Shown: one piece after another, positions 1 to 9,722 of the stretch
How the letters are laid out: each line of letters begins with the position of its first letter
Position numbering within the stretch: the first letter of the stretch is position 1
Assembly (NCBI GenBank): GCA_943736015.1
Contig: OX031072.1
Location: forward strand, 10,257,501-10,321,500
Reading direction: 5' to 3'
DNA from: Tridacna crocea
Taxonomy: Eukaryota > Mollusca > Bivalvia > Cardiida > Cardiidae
Length of the DNA: 64,000 nucleotides
The notes under the pieces: generated by a model
Database searches by the model: none
Told to the model about the DNA's origin: nothing
What the model saw: the letters and a program-made list of their open reading frames with translations, nothing else
Translations under genes and position numbers: made by a program

Positions 1-195
1 GACCCTGAGAAAGAAGTCTTTTGAAAAGAATGTAGGAAATGGAGAAAATGCTGATAACCAGCATTTTTTCCTTTTCCCACATTGTTTTCTAACATACTGG
101 AAACAAATTTCAGTTTTTGAGTTACATTTATTTTTTCATCTGCAAGTGCTTTCAATTTGGACAGGTCTTAGATTTGTTGTTTGGTAAAGACTTAA
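1..195 (+). mobile_element. TTAA palindromic MITE, cut by window start
   Basis: First of the dominant family. Full copies are about 225 bp: TTAA, CCCTTTACCA, an asymmetric stretch with AAGCCTTTTGAAAACATTG, a central palindrome around GGAGAAAATGCTGGTAACC, then CTGCAAATGCTTTCAATTTGG and TGGTAAAGGGTTAA. Plus orientation here means that order. Termini starting CCC next to TTAA suggest piggyBac-type mobilisation. The short ORFs in these copies (KGENAGNQHFLLF and similar) are translations of the palindrome, not genes. Confidence 0.8.
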
Positions 196-365
196 ACATT
201 ATGATTTTCTACTTGCTCTCTAAGCAAAGATCAATTTAAAACAAGAGGACCATCATGGTTCTATATCACTCACCTGAGTAGTGTTACGGGAGACCACTCC
301 TTCCTGCATGGCATACTCCCGATTTAAATACAATACCTGGCTACTGCGTCAGGGAGATATCTCTT

Positions 366-420
366 TGGCTCAGTGGTTAGGGTATTGGCTTTGCGTCCGG
401 GAGTTCGGAGTTCGAATCCC
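366..420 (+). promoter_or_regulatory. tRNA-like Pol III promoter inside LTR 1
   Basis: A box TGGCTCAGTGG (366-376) and B box GTTCGAATCCC (410-420) with normal tRNA spacing. The T-arm sequence is tRNA-like, but the acceptor and anticodon stems do not pair well, so this is tRNA-derived and not a functional tRNA gene. Confidence 0.75.
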
Positions 421-592
421 GCTCCGATCCTTATTTCTGCCATGCATTTATTCATTTGTTTCTTTGTTACGGACTTCGTTCGTAAGATGGGGGCTCATCC
501 AGGATTGGCCATTGAGCCATTAATCCCATTTGTTGTCCAAAATCGGACTTCCTGCCTAATAAGGCTTTGAGTCATCAATAAATGATGACTTT

Positions 593-603
593 AAGAGGGG
601 GTG
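593..603 (+). other. Polypurine tract before LTR 2
   Basis: AAGAGGGGG followed by TG and then the LTR start. It is repeated at 915-925 before LTR 3. Just upstream is a short hairpin, AGTCATC / GATGACT, with an AATAAAT-type loop. Confidence 0.65.
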
Positions 604-687
604 TGTTACGGGAGACCACTCCTTCCTGCATGGCATACTCCCGATTTAAATACAATACCTGACTACTGCGTCAGGGAGATATCTCTT

Positions 688-742
688 TGGCTCAGTGGTT
701 AAGGTATTGGCCTTGCGTCCGGGAGTTCGGGGTTCGAATCCC
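688..742 (+). promoter_or_regulatory. tRNA-like Pol III promoter inside LTR 2
   Basis: Same position in LTR 2 (+322 bp). Here the T-arm is the cleanest: CGGGGTTCGAATCCCG can form a full stem-loop. Confidence 0.75.
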
Positions 743-809
743 GCTCGGTACCTTATTTCTGCCATGCATTTATTCATATGTTTCTTTGTTACGGACTTCG
801 TTCGTAAGA

Positions 810-827
810 TGGGGGCTCGTCCGGGAT
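810..827 (+). other. Primer-binding site complementary to tRNA-Pro
   Basis: TGGGGGCTCGTCCGGGAT is a perfect complement of the 3' end of animal proline tRNA (including CCA) and abuts the second LTR. The corresponding site in the first internal domain (488-505) has two G-to-A-type differences. Confidence 0.85.
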
Positions 828-1009
828 TGGCCATTGAGCCATTAGTCCCATTTGTTGTCCAAAATCGGACTTCCTGCCTAATAAGGCTTTGAGTCATCAA
901 TAAATGATGACTTTAAGAGGGGGTGTGTTACGGGAGACCACTCCTTCCTGCATGGCATACTCCCGATTGAAATACAATACCTGGCTACTGCGTCAGGGAG
1001 ATATCTCTT

Positions 1010-1064
1010 TGGCTCAGTGGTTAGGGTATTGGCTTTGCGTCCGGGAGTTCGGAGTTCGAATCCC
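1010..1064 (+). promoter_or_regulatory. tRNA-like Pol III promoter inside LTR 3
   Basis: Same position in LTR 3; A and B boxes are identical to LTR 1. Confidence 0.75.
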
Positions 1065-2894
1065 GCTCCGACCCTTATTTCTGCCATGCATTTATTTATT
1101 TGTTTCTTTGTTACGGACTTCGTTCGTAAGAGTAGTAAGCAGTAAAGGTCAACAATGAAGATAAATACCATATATCAAGTTCAAGGCCAAATGATAATGA
1201 AACTAGAGCAGCAAATTGTTGCAAGATATGCCCGTCTCAAAGCCAGTTGTCAAGGAGGTATAATAAATGCAAAGGGCAGGTAATGCAACAAATATGTTGA
1301 CAAAGTCTCAAGTCAATTTGACTTGAGGTAACAAAGTTCTGTTCCGGACAAGCAAGAAAATTAATACTGTATAAATGAAAATCAAAATGAAATCAGTGTA
1401 AAGTATTGTTCTTGAGCGTAATATTGCAACAAATACCAGTATGCATTCCAAGTTTGAAGTTGGTCTGACTTGAGATGACAAAGTTATATTCCTCACAAGC
1501 ACTAAATGCTGTAAAAATGAAGATCAAAGGGATATAACTCAAAGACAATACAAAGTAGAGTTAAAAATCTTGCACACTGCACTTCAAAATTTTGCAATAA
1601 ATAAGCGTACCATATTTCAAGCTATTCCTACTTAAGATGACAAAGTTTTGCTCCAGACAAGCAAGAAATGCTATAAAAATGAAGATGAAAGGGGGGAATA
1701 ACTCAAAATTCATGCTTGGTAGAGTTTTGGTTCTTTTGCACTGCACTCCGTATTATTGCAACAAACACAAATGCCAAGTTTTAGGTTTGGAGATGACAAA
1801 GTTATGCTCTGAACAAAGAACTACATGTATTTTAAAGAATTTTCATTTCAAGGGCAAATAACTCCAGCCATTCTATAAGACCAATAATAGAACCCGTCTG
1901 AGATCTTATCATCATATATATTTTGACCAAGTTTGGTGCTGATTGGCTAATAATTGTAGATGCTAAAGTGTAAACAAAAAGATTTTTAAAGATTTCCTTC
2001 TCTATGTGAAATCCGAGATACAACAACATAGGGCCAATTTCCATGCCAGGGCCATAATTTGAAGTATTTTGGTAGAGGGCGACTAGATGATGCTACATGC
2101 CAAATATGAAAGCTCTAGCCCTTACGGTTTGGGACAAGAAGATTTTTAAAGATTTTCCTCCTTATCTCTATGTGAAATCTGAGAAAAGGGCCAACTTCCA
2201 CACTGGAGCTATAATTTGAAGTTTTTTGGTAGAGGGCCACTAGATGATGCTACATGCCATATATGAGAGCTCTAGCCCTTAGGGTTTGGGACAAGAAGAT
2301 ATTTAAAGATTTCTTCTTTATTAGTAGAGGGCAACTAGATGATGCTACATGCCATAAATGAAAGCTCGAGCCTTTACGGTTTGGGACAAGAAGATTTTGA
2401 AAGATTTCCTTCTTTATCTCTATGTGAAATCCGAGAACCCACAACATAGGGCCAATTTCAATACCAACGCCATAATTTGAAGTATTTTGGTAGGGGGCGA
2501 CTAGATGATGCTACATGCCATAAATGAAAGCTCTAGCCCTTAAGGTTTGGGACAAGAAGATTTTGAAAGATTTCCTTCTTTATCTCTATGTGAAATCCGA
2601 GAACCCACAACATATGGCCAATTTCAATACCAGCGCCTTAATTTGAAGTATTTTGGTAGAAGGTCACTAGATGATGCTACATGCCAAATATGAAAGCTTT
2701 AGCCCTTACAGTTTGGGACAAGAAGATTTTTACAGTTTTTTTTCTCTTGGTTGCCATGGCAACCAGAGTTCTTCAATGAAATGTGGTTGTTAGTTTAGGA
2801 GGAGAATATTTTTTCTGTAATTGTGAACGGACGGACGACAGACATTGACCAATCACAATAGGTCACTCTGAGCACTTTGTGCTCAGGTGAACTA

Positions 2895-3396
2895 AAAAGA
2901 CGGGGATTTAAAAAAAAAAAATTGTCTAATTACTGTATTGTGTTTGTGATCAGAATCTTTCAGCACAGCTAGCTAACAGTGTAAGACAAGATCGAACAGC
3001 AGGTGTTATGGTCTTATCCATATCTATACTGTGCCATAGATAGCTTTAAAAGGCACCATAAGGCTACATATAATAGTGTCTACACACTTTTCTTCAAAAT
3101 GTGACAACTTGAGATCTGTAACATCATACAAAATTTTTATATCAAATACACAACAAAAATAACAATTACAATCAAAACAAAACTCTTTAAAATATGAAAA
3201 TATATCAAAATATTTATATATACAAAGAAAAAAATATCAATTGTGAAACGATAGTATTTAAGGTGCTACACAAAACAAGGTGTGTAGCTTCACTGAGAGG
3301 TGGCTGATGCCCTTAAAGTTAATAAATGTATTACCCTTTCCAGTGAGCTGTGAACTTGATAACTAAAAAGGAGAAAATGCTGTTACCACATACCAA
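2895..3396. other. AT-rich unique stretch
   Basis: No gene or recognised repeat; homopolymer A/T and a short TTAAGGTGCTACACAAAAC motif only. Confidence 0.4.
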
Positions 3397-3622
3397 ATGC
3401 TCTTTACCACATAGTCCCGACTTAAAGACTCTGAGAAAGAAGCCTATAGAAAACATGATGGGAAAAGGAGAAAATGCTGGTAACCAGCATTTTCTCCTTT
3501 TCCTACAATATTTTCTACCTTATCAAAGTCAGAAATCATCACATTAACATGGTTTAATTTGTTATCTGCAGATGCTATAAATCTGGTCTAGTCCAAAACT
3601 TTGTCATTTGGTAAAGGGTTAA
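3397..3622 (+). mobile_element. TTAA palindromic MITE
   Basis: Perfect centre GGTAACC. Preceded by a stray half-palindrome, GGAGAAAATGCTGTTACC, at 3371-3388. Confidence 0.85.
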
Positions 3623-3725
3623 ACATTTTCTCCTCCCCCCACAAAGTTCTCTTACCTTATGACAATTTAGAAAACACATAACAATTCTTCAAATCATGAA
3701 CTCCTGAAGAAAAAAAAATTCGGCA

Positions 3726-4259
3726 CAGAAAATATGAAACATCAAAAGTGGGTAAAGATTTAAACATCAAGACATATATGAAAACAATGTGGCAAAAGGA
3801 GAAATTGCTTATTAAAAGCAATGTTTCCTTTTGCCACCATGTTTTCAAAAGAGATCTGCTGCAAGTCAAAAGAAGAACTATCACTGAATGTGACTTAATA
3901 CCCCTGCCAGCGCTTTGACAGAAACATGCAATTATTTGTACACACACACGGATGGATGGACAGACAGCACAGAATTAGGAGTACATTGTCTATAAAATAT
4001 AAAACATCAAAAGTGAGTAAACTTTAAAACATCAAGGCATATGAAAACAATGTGTCACAAAGAGAAATTGCTTATAATAAGCCTTTTGCCACAATGTTTT
4101 CAAAAGAGATCTGCTGCAAGACAAAAGTAGAGCTGTCACTGAATGTGACTTGATACCCCCCCAGTGCTTTGACAAACATGCAATTATTTGTACACAGACA
4201 GACACACAGATGGACTGACAGACAGAAATTCAGGCTGATTCCAGTATACCCCCAAAAAC
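3726..4259. repeat. Two tandem units of about 267 bp
   Basis: Each unit starts with ACATCAAAAGTG(A/G)GTAAA, holds a short palindrome around GAGAAATTGCTTAT, then AAGAGATCTGCTGCAAG and a GACAGAC-rich end. The right edge reads CCCCCAAAAACATTCG...GCGGGGGCATAA and may be the 5' end of a minus-strand helentron-like element. Confidence 0.6.
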
Positions 4260-4448
4260 ATTCGTTTTGCGGGGGCATAATTACTGGGGTGGAGGGGTGG
4301 ATAATGGGCTGAATTAGTTTATTACATGTATATGAAGTTATAATTTGAAAGCTAGCATTTCAACTTTGGTCCATGTAAATAGATACAAAAATACACATAA
4401 AATGAAAATATAAACATAAATGTGAGCCATGCTCTGGCAGGAGAAGGT

Positions 4449-4677
4449 TTAACTCAATACCAAACAACAAATTTATAGACTGGTCCAGATCCAAAGCATT
4501 TGCAGACGACAAAATAAAAATGACTGTAAATTTTAGATTTGTTTTTTGAAGGGTAGAAAACATTGTGAGAAAAGGAGAAAATGCTGGTTACCGGCATTTT
4601 CTCCTTTTCCCACAATTTTTTCTAAAGGCTTCTTTTTGAGGGTCTTCAAAAGTAGGGACTGTGTGGTAATGGGTTAA
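4449..4677 (-). mobile_element. TTAA palindromic MITE
   Basis: Complete with TTAA at both ends; centre GGTTACCGGC has one mismatch. Only 38 bp of a GAGCCATGCTCT repeat separate it from the next copy. Confidence 0.88.
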
Positions 4678-4715
4678 TGCATCCCTGTCATGCATGATAG
4701 CAATAAAGTCATCCA

Positions 4716-4945
4716 TTAACTCTTTACCAAACGAGAAAATTTTAGACTGGTCCAAACTTGGAGCATTAAAATTTTGCAGATGAGAAAAGTGACTCGAGAT
4801 TTGAAATTCGTTTGGGAAGGGAAGAAAATACTGTGGGAAAAGGAGAAAATGCTGGTTAGCAGCATTTTCTTCTTTTCCCACAATGTTTTCTCTAGGTTTC
4901 TTTCTCAGGGTCATTAAAACTAGGGATAGTGTGGTAAAGAGTTAA
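4716..4945 (-). mobile_element. TTAA palindromic MITE
   Basis: Complete, CTCTTTACCA/TGGTAAAGAG ends; centre GGTTAGC. Confidence 0.88.
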
Positions 4946-5174
4946 ATTGGATCCATAAAATCCACTTTTAACTCACAGGCTGCTGAGTGTAATCTTATGC
5001 CCTTTTGCCGACAGTGTAGATCAAGATAAGACAGCACAAAACATGCATTCTGTTCTTTGACCTACACTCTCCAATAAGGAGATGTTTACCCCAAAATTTA
5101 AGTTTGCACTAGCATCATTTGATTTTCTACTTTTGGCTGAAAAGTTTCATTTCACTTACTTAGCTGGACAACAT

Positions 5175-5403
5175 TTAAACCTTTCCAAACGAATTCCTGG
5201 TTTATAGGACCCTGAGATAGAAACCTTTTGAAAACATCGTGGGAAAAGGAGAAAATGCTGGTAACCAGCATTTTCTTCTTTTCCCACAATGTTTCCTACC
5301 CTTCCTAAAACATTTTTTTCAATTTTTGAGTTGCGTTTATTTTGTCTTCTGCTAGTGCTTTCAATTTTTCAGTCTGAAATTTTGTTGTTTGGTTAAGGGT
5401 TAA
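5175..5403 (+). mobile_element. TTAA palindromic MITE
   Basis: Complete; lies just past the XXYLT1 stop and offers a sense AATAAA to that gene. Confidence 0.85.
5336..5341 (-). terminator. Candidate XXYLT1 polyadenylation signal supplied by a MITE
   Basis: TTTATT on the plus strand reads AATAAA in the XXYLT1 sense, about 255 nt after its stop, inside the MITE at 5175-5403. Confidence 0.35.
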
Positions 5404-5566
5404 CAACAACTGCGTGAATCATGTGGTAACTATGTCTTTTGACATGCAGGAAGTTGACAAATAGCAAAAAGTTTTGATCAAGGTCAAACTGTGCAGGCTG
5501 ACCTTGTTCGATACTTTTTGTAGATTCTTTGATCTTCCCGTTCAGAGAGCATGGCTCATGTTAACT
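5404..5566 (+). repeat. GAGCCATGCTCT repeat, right part
   Basis: Contains TTTTGACATGCAGGAAGTTG, CTGTGCAGGCTGACC and ends AGAGCATGGCTCA. It directly follows a MITE that probably split it. Confidence 0.55.
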
Positions 5567-5595
5567 CTTCAAATTGACAATTATTCACTGGTAGT

Positions 5596-6282
5596 CTATG
5601 TTTCCCAGGCAAGTTTTGGAATTTCAGTATTACAGTTACCATGGTAAATATTGATGTGCCCTTCACATGTATAATACTGATCAAACACATCAGCGTAGCC
5701 ATGATTTCTCCACCACTGACAAAGCTGTCTGTTCCATGAACAAGGCAACACATGGAACAACTCTTCATTATCCAGTGAAATCAAACTGAAAAAATCTTGA
5801 TCCCCAAGGTGACCTTTAAAAATGTATTTTTCTGTTAACTGTTTGATTTTGTCTGCTGATACTAAACTGTTGTAAGTTTTGGAAGCTCTCATTCTGTCAA
5901 GATCAAGTAACAAAACTCCACTATTGAACCCAGTTAAACCGTCGGGAGGCGGGCTTCCAACTCTTGTGTCTTTGTGCTGGTTTCTGTACATGTGGAAATT
6001 GTGTCTATAGACAGGTTGCATGTCTCTGCCTATTCCAATGATATTCTCAGTGGTAAATCTATCAAAATGGTCATACAGTTCTTTTATATCAGCATTAAAC
6101 TTGAGATCAGCATCCAACATGATCACTTTATGAAGGTCTGGTAAAAGTCTGTGCATCACTATTGAAACAAAAAACAGAGCGTCACTGTAATAGGCACCAG
6201 GTTTGTAACTGAAATACTTCTGCATCTCTGACACTATATCGTGAGCTTGTTTAGCAAGGGAATCCACATCTAAATGAACAAC
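5596..6282 (-). CDS. XXYLT1: XXYLT1 coding exon 2 (catalytic domain)
   Basis: Terminal coding exon, phase 0. The acceptor TTCATTACAG lies at 6283-6292 on the minus strand and the stop codon TAG at 5598-5596. It encodes 228 residues beginning VVHLDVDSLAK and carries the complete glycosyltransferase core, which is divided among more exons in vertebrates. Confidence 0.92.
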   Translation of the reverse strand, partial: VVHLDVDSLAKQAHDIVSEMQKYFSYKPGAYYSDALFFVSIVMHRLLPDLHKVIMLDADLKFNADIKELYDHFDRFTTENIIGIGRDMQPVYRHNFHMYRNQHKDTRVGSPPPDGLTGFNSGVLLLDLDRMRASKTYNSLVSADKIKQLTEKYIFKGHLGDQDFFSLISLDNEELFHVLPCSWNRQLCQWWRNHGYADVFDQYYTCEGHINIYHGNCNTEIPKLAWET

Positions 6283-8821
6283 CTGTAATGAATACATATA
6301 ACTTACTTCATAATTTTCAACAAAGTTTCATGTGTACAGCTATATAAAAAATGATAAGGCCTAACAAAAAAAATCTATGTTAACGGTTTTGGTCTGAGAT
6401 GCTGTAGGTAGAGGAGGTAGGTCGGATAAAAAGTTTATGTTTAGCAGAATTTTCTAGATAAGGTCAGAAAACCCTTCATACAGATTTTTTTTTAAGGCCT
6501 TACAACTCTTGGCCATTCAGTTATGATGACAAATTTTAGATTCATTTGTGAAAGACGAAACCAAACTCCAGTCAGAGAATTGATAACTCTATAATAAATT
6601 ATGAAGGCATTTTATTCAACTTTTCTAAACTAAAAGTAATTGCAGATGACAAACATGGTTTGAATCACAGAATTTGTCTTAAATAAGGCAGAATACATTG
6701 CGGGAAAAGAAGAAAATGTGGGCTACTAACAATTCTTTCCAAATATGACTTGAAATACCTTCTTCCTCAATGTCATATAATCACCAAATCATTTTGCAAA
6801 GGATTAGCAAGATCTTTAATCTACTGTCCACTAGGAATAATTTCTTTCGTCCCTGTTCATCATTTTTTCAATGATGGTTATATGGAAAAGTAGCCAGTGG
6901 TTTGGATAAAATATTATGTAAAGCACTGGTAAAGGAAGTCTGAGGAAGCATGGGTACTAAAGTAGCACTGTTTGCCAAATATTATGAACTAAAATAATTT
7001 TGAAAACGGTGTTAAAAATAATGCAATCAATCACTAGATCCATATAACCCGTAGTGTTCAACAATCTATTGAATCAGAAAGTAGACTGGTCCTTCAACAT
7101 GTAGAAAATCAACTTATGGCGTTGTAATAGGACTTTTAAACCGAATCAACGGCACAGGCTGATCATCGCTTATTATTATCATCAGGAATGCAGGAAAAGT
7201 TTACTACATCGAAATAAGAAACAGGTTCAGAATGGGCAGTCTTACTCACCGATGAGATAATATTGGAAGTGTATACAATAGTCCTGTGTACTACGTCATA
7301 GCACTAATGAGATGCGATGTTATCACATGACTTTCTTGAAGACCTAGTTTTCTCCGATCTTATATATGTGTGTTTTGAGGGGTTATCCTTCATATTTCAA
7401 GTTATAAATGGTGAAAATTAACTATTTTTTAAACTTTACAGAGGCTTTAAGTCTTCAATATCAAAAGTTTCATGCCTCATAGAACTGTCCATAAATAATT
7501 TTAGAGATTTTGTACTGTCTATAAATAATTTTGGAGATTTTGTCAAAAAGTCTGTGAGGAACTGCCATGTCTTGGAACTGTATTGTTCCTTACTAACCCT
7601 TTATCAAATAATCTCTTATTAAGCTACATGTACCTGAATAAGATGGCTTTTGAAAACGTTGTTGGGGAAAGATGATAGTGCAGGAAACCATCACTTTCTC
7701 AAGGTTTCCCGTATTTTCTATCCAGCTTTGACTAATCCCTAGTACATGTACAGATAACTGTCCCCAAATGCGATGTTACTTTTTGACAGGTCACCTCTGG
7801 GTACTGTGACGACCAAGACAACCAGTTGAGAGTTCTGCACAGAGTTTAAACTCTCATAATGTCACAAATAGAGTACAAAACTAGGATTTAAACATACCTG
7901 TTGCTTGTGTATTTAATAATCCTTTGTTTGAAATACAAATATTTTCAATTTAATACATAAGAGAAAACCATGTATTTCATCTGTTACTCGAGTTACTTAC
8001 ATTCCCAAAAATACTCAAAATGGCCGCCTCACACGATAAATTTCGCCAGTATTTTTTCCAAGATTTACATGTTATAAATGACTTCCACAAGATTTTTAGG
8101 TTATGAAAGATTTAATTATTTGTTTTTGGTCATGTTAGTTACTTAAATTTAATTGCATTTGCTGCAATACAGGTTAAACGGACAACAGAGAAAGGTAGTA
8201 TAACGCTTTATCTTTGCCACTGGAAAATTTACGATGGACTTGAGATGGTAAGGCGTACATGAATGTCCAAATATGAAACAAATCACAGTAGTGTCTCATT
8301 ACTGAGATTAGACTAATCCCATGCTTTCAAATCAGACAAATTTAAAGTTTTGTTATCAGTTACGTAACTTACTGAATACTTACTGAATATTTTGACTTGT
8401 CAACTGCATCATGTAATATATCAGCAGCAAGTCTTTCACTGTCTTCATCCCCTAGAATGTGTAAATCTATTGGAACGGTAGAAAAGTTGAAAAGAGAACG
8501 AACTGTAGTTTTGAACTTCTCCTGTAACTTATAATTGTGTTTGGCCTTTGTAAATGTGATCATGACATCAATAGACGTAGACTTTGCATTCTCGCCTATC
8601 ATTTCTTCATTATCCGAAACATGGGTACCGTCCGAAACAACTGATAGTCTGTTCATGCTACCGTGGTCGTTGTCAGGGTGCCTATACTTTGTCGATATCT
8701 CTGTGAAAGTCGGAGATTTGAGCATTCTTCGAGCAACCACGAAGCAAATACCTATAAAAAGAATGATTCCAAGAATTTTTGTATATTTAGAACGGACGAG
8801 ATTTCTGTAGCAGACACCCAT
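5596..8821 (-). CDS. XXYLT1: Xyloside xylosyltransferase 1 (two coding exons)
   Basis: The joined exons (8821-8384, then 6282-5596) encode about 374 residues. XXYLT1 is a GT8-type retaining enzyme of the ER/Golgi lumen that adds the second xylose to O-linked xylose-glucose on Notch EGF repeats. Seen here: a short basic N-terminus, one hydrophobic segment (about residues 15-33, ILGIILFIGICFVVA) fitting a type II membrane anchor, a variable stem, then the catalytic domain. It has a DxD-type metal site as LDADLKF (Asp203/Asp205), GFNSGVLLLDLDRM, HLGDQDFF (about 304-311) and a C-terminal IYHGNCNT block, all familiar from animal XXYLT1 proteins. Vertebrate proteins are near 390 residues, so the length fits. 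An in-frame ATG at 8974 would add 51 residues with a second hydrophobic stretch. I prefer 8821 because it gives the usual short cytoplasmic tail. Family assignment is firm; the exact start is not. Confidence 0.93.
6283..8383 (-). other. XXYLT1 intron
   Basis: Single intron of about 2.1 kb. It contains decayed TTAA-MITE remnants (around 6590-6740 and 7593-7745), a faint SINE-like stretch near 6840-7000, and a short tandem repeat near 7465-7545 (two copies of a phrase around TGTACTGTCTATAAATAATTTT). I see no coding exon in it. Confidence 0.6.
7593..7745 (+). mobile_element. Decayed TTAA MITE
   Basis: CCCTTTATCA end and TTTTGAAAACGTTG remain; the centre is GGAAACC and the right third is lost. 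Confidence 0.5.
8384..8821 (-). CDS. XXYLT1: XXYLT1 coding exon 1 (anchor and stem)
   Basis: Encodes residues 1-146, ending DAVDKSKYS. The donor GTAAGT directly follows at 8383-8378 and joins in phase 0 to exon 2. A second GTAAGT lies 12 bases further on, but its use would put exon 2 out of frame. Confidence 0.88.
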
Positions 8822-9465
8822 TTTGGAGTTTTGTTTATCGCAATTCACAGGTACCCGGCTTTCATTTAGAAAACCCTTCGTATCCATGAACGACGGTAAC
8901 CATTCAATGCGGCTTATTGGTACTCTGCTTTGTCTAGAGATATACCAAAATGCGGCCAATAAGCAGAAAACCATCTAGGGTTATTCGTTTACAAATGGCG
9001 GTTGATGCAGAGTGAAATTAAAGCTTTTCATATTCAAAATTGATGAATTATTGCCAACCATCCTTTCTTGTATAGCATGGTAAAGATTTTTATGCCGATG
9101 TCATTGAAGTTTTTGCTCACCTGGTAGAAAAAGTCGCTGCTCTTAGTATCAGATACTGCGGATGTGCAGACATGTTTGGACGCATTATTACATGATTTTC
9201 AATAGCTTTCTGACTACTCGTTCCTTGGTCAAGTCGTACTTAATTGTCTGTCTTTCAATCCGCTGTCTCTGATGCAATTAGTTGTGTGTTTTGACACATT
9301 TTTGTACCTAATGCCCCGCTGACATTCATCCAGTGCGGGCATTGGACGCAATACAACTTACAAGCAGATATTTGACAATCGCTGTATTTCAGTTGTGAAA
9401 ATATATTAGAGCATATATCCATAGGTACTACATTTCTGTTTTTGTTTGACTGATTGCAGGTTAGT
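8822..9465. promoter_or_regulatory. Shared divergent promoter region of XXYLT1 and MIIP
   Basis: About 640 bp separate the chosen XXYLT1 start (minus) from the MIIP start (plus). It is free of the TTAA MITEs that crowd the rest of the window. A splice acceptor (TGATTGCAG, ending 9459) precedes the MIIP ATG, so a 5' UTR exon for MIIP probably starts within or upstream of this stretch. No clear TATA box was identified. The promoter role is inferred from gene orientation alone. Confidence 0.5.
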
Positions 9466-9722
9466 ATGATGTCAACAAACATTGATCAAAATCTCCGTGA
9501 ACAAAGCAAGCTGTTATTGCGCAAGCTGAAGGAGAAGCAAGGACGTTTACAAAATATCGTTCAAACTTCAGAAACTGAACAGCCTACAAGCGAGACTTTT
9601 GTTAAACAGAAAATTTTAGATATTGAGAATGATGTGCCCTCAAGTCTAACAAATGTAAAGGAAAAACTTGATACATCACTTCGAAAGACTGGTAGGCAAC
9701 CAGCAAAAAATGTTCGATCCAG
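9466..9722 (+). CDS. MIIP: MIIP coding exon 1
   Basis: Starts ATG ATG six bases after the acceptor at 9459 and encodes MMSTNIDQNLREQSKLLL and onward. It ends CGATCCAG before the donor GTTTGT, phase 2. Upstream in-frame TTG and CAG codons belong to the intron end. Confidence 0.8.

Larger units (their letters stand above)
282..1131 (+). mobile_element. Tandem miniature LTR retrotransposon (TRIM-like), LTR-int-LTR-int-LTR
   Basis: Three LTRs of exactly 206 bp (282-487, 604-809, 926-1131) alternate with two 116-bp internal domains (488-603, 810-925), a strict 322-bp period. Each LTR starts TGTTACGGG and ends CGTAAGA, so the ends are nearly inverted (TGTTACG / CGTAAGA). Immediately inside is TGGGGGCTCGTCCGGGAT (810-827), the complement of a proline tRNA 3' end. 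Immediately before the next LTR is a purine tract, AAGAGGGGG. The whole array is flanked by a direct repeat GTAG (278-281 and 1132-1135), extendable to GAGTAG if the terminal GA is excluded from the LTR. There is no coding capacity, so it must rely on another element's enzymes. It lies inside a helentron-like element. Confidence 0.85.
240..2894 (-). mobile_element. Helentron/pearl-like element with internal tandem repeats (TRIM nested inside)
   Basis: Read on the minus strand it starts TTAGTTCACCTGAGCAC (2894 downward), passes a GTCCGTCCGT run and GTTGCCATGGCAAC (2750-2764), and ends GGTCCTCTTGTT at 240-251. The subterminal repeat CACCTGAG occurs inverted near both ends, with a GAACCATGATGGTC hairpin before the 3' end. 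Inside are two blocks of diverged tandem repeats: about 170-190 bp units between 1990 and 2730 (each with a phrase like GTTTGGGACAAGAAGAT) and about 150-165 bp units between 1300 and 1860 (each with GATGACAAAGTT). The miniature LTR array interrupts it. No ORF of note. Confidence 0.65.

Noticed and set aside
366..436. tRNA genes at 366, 688 and 1010.
   Set aside because: A and B boxes are present but acceptor and anticodon stems do not pair; they are parts of an LTR repeated every 322 bp.
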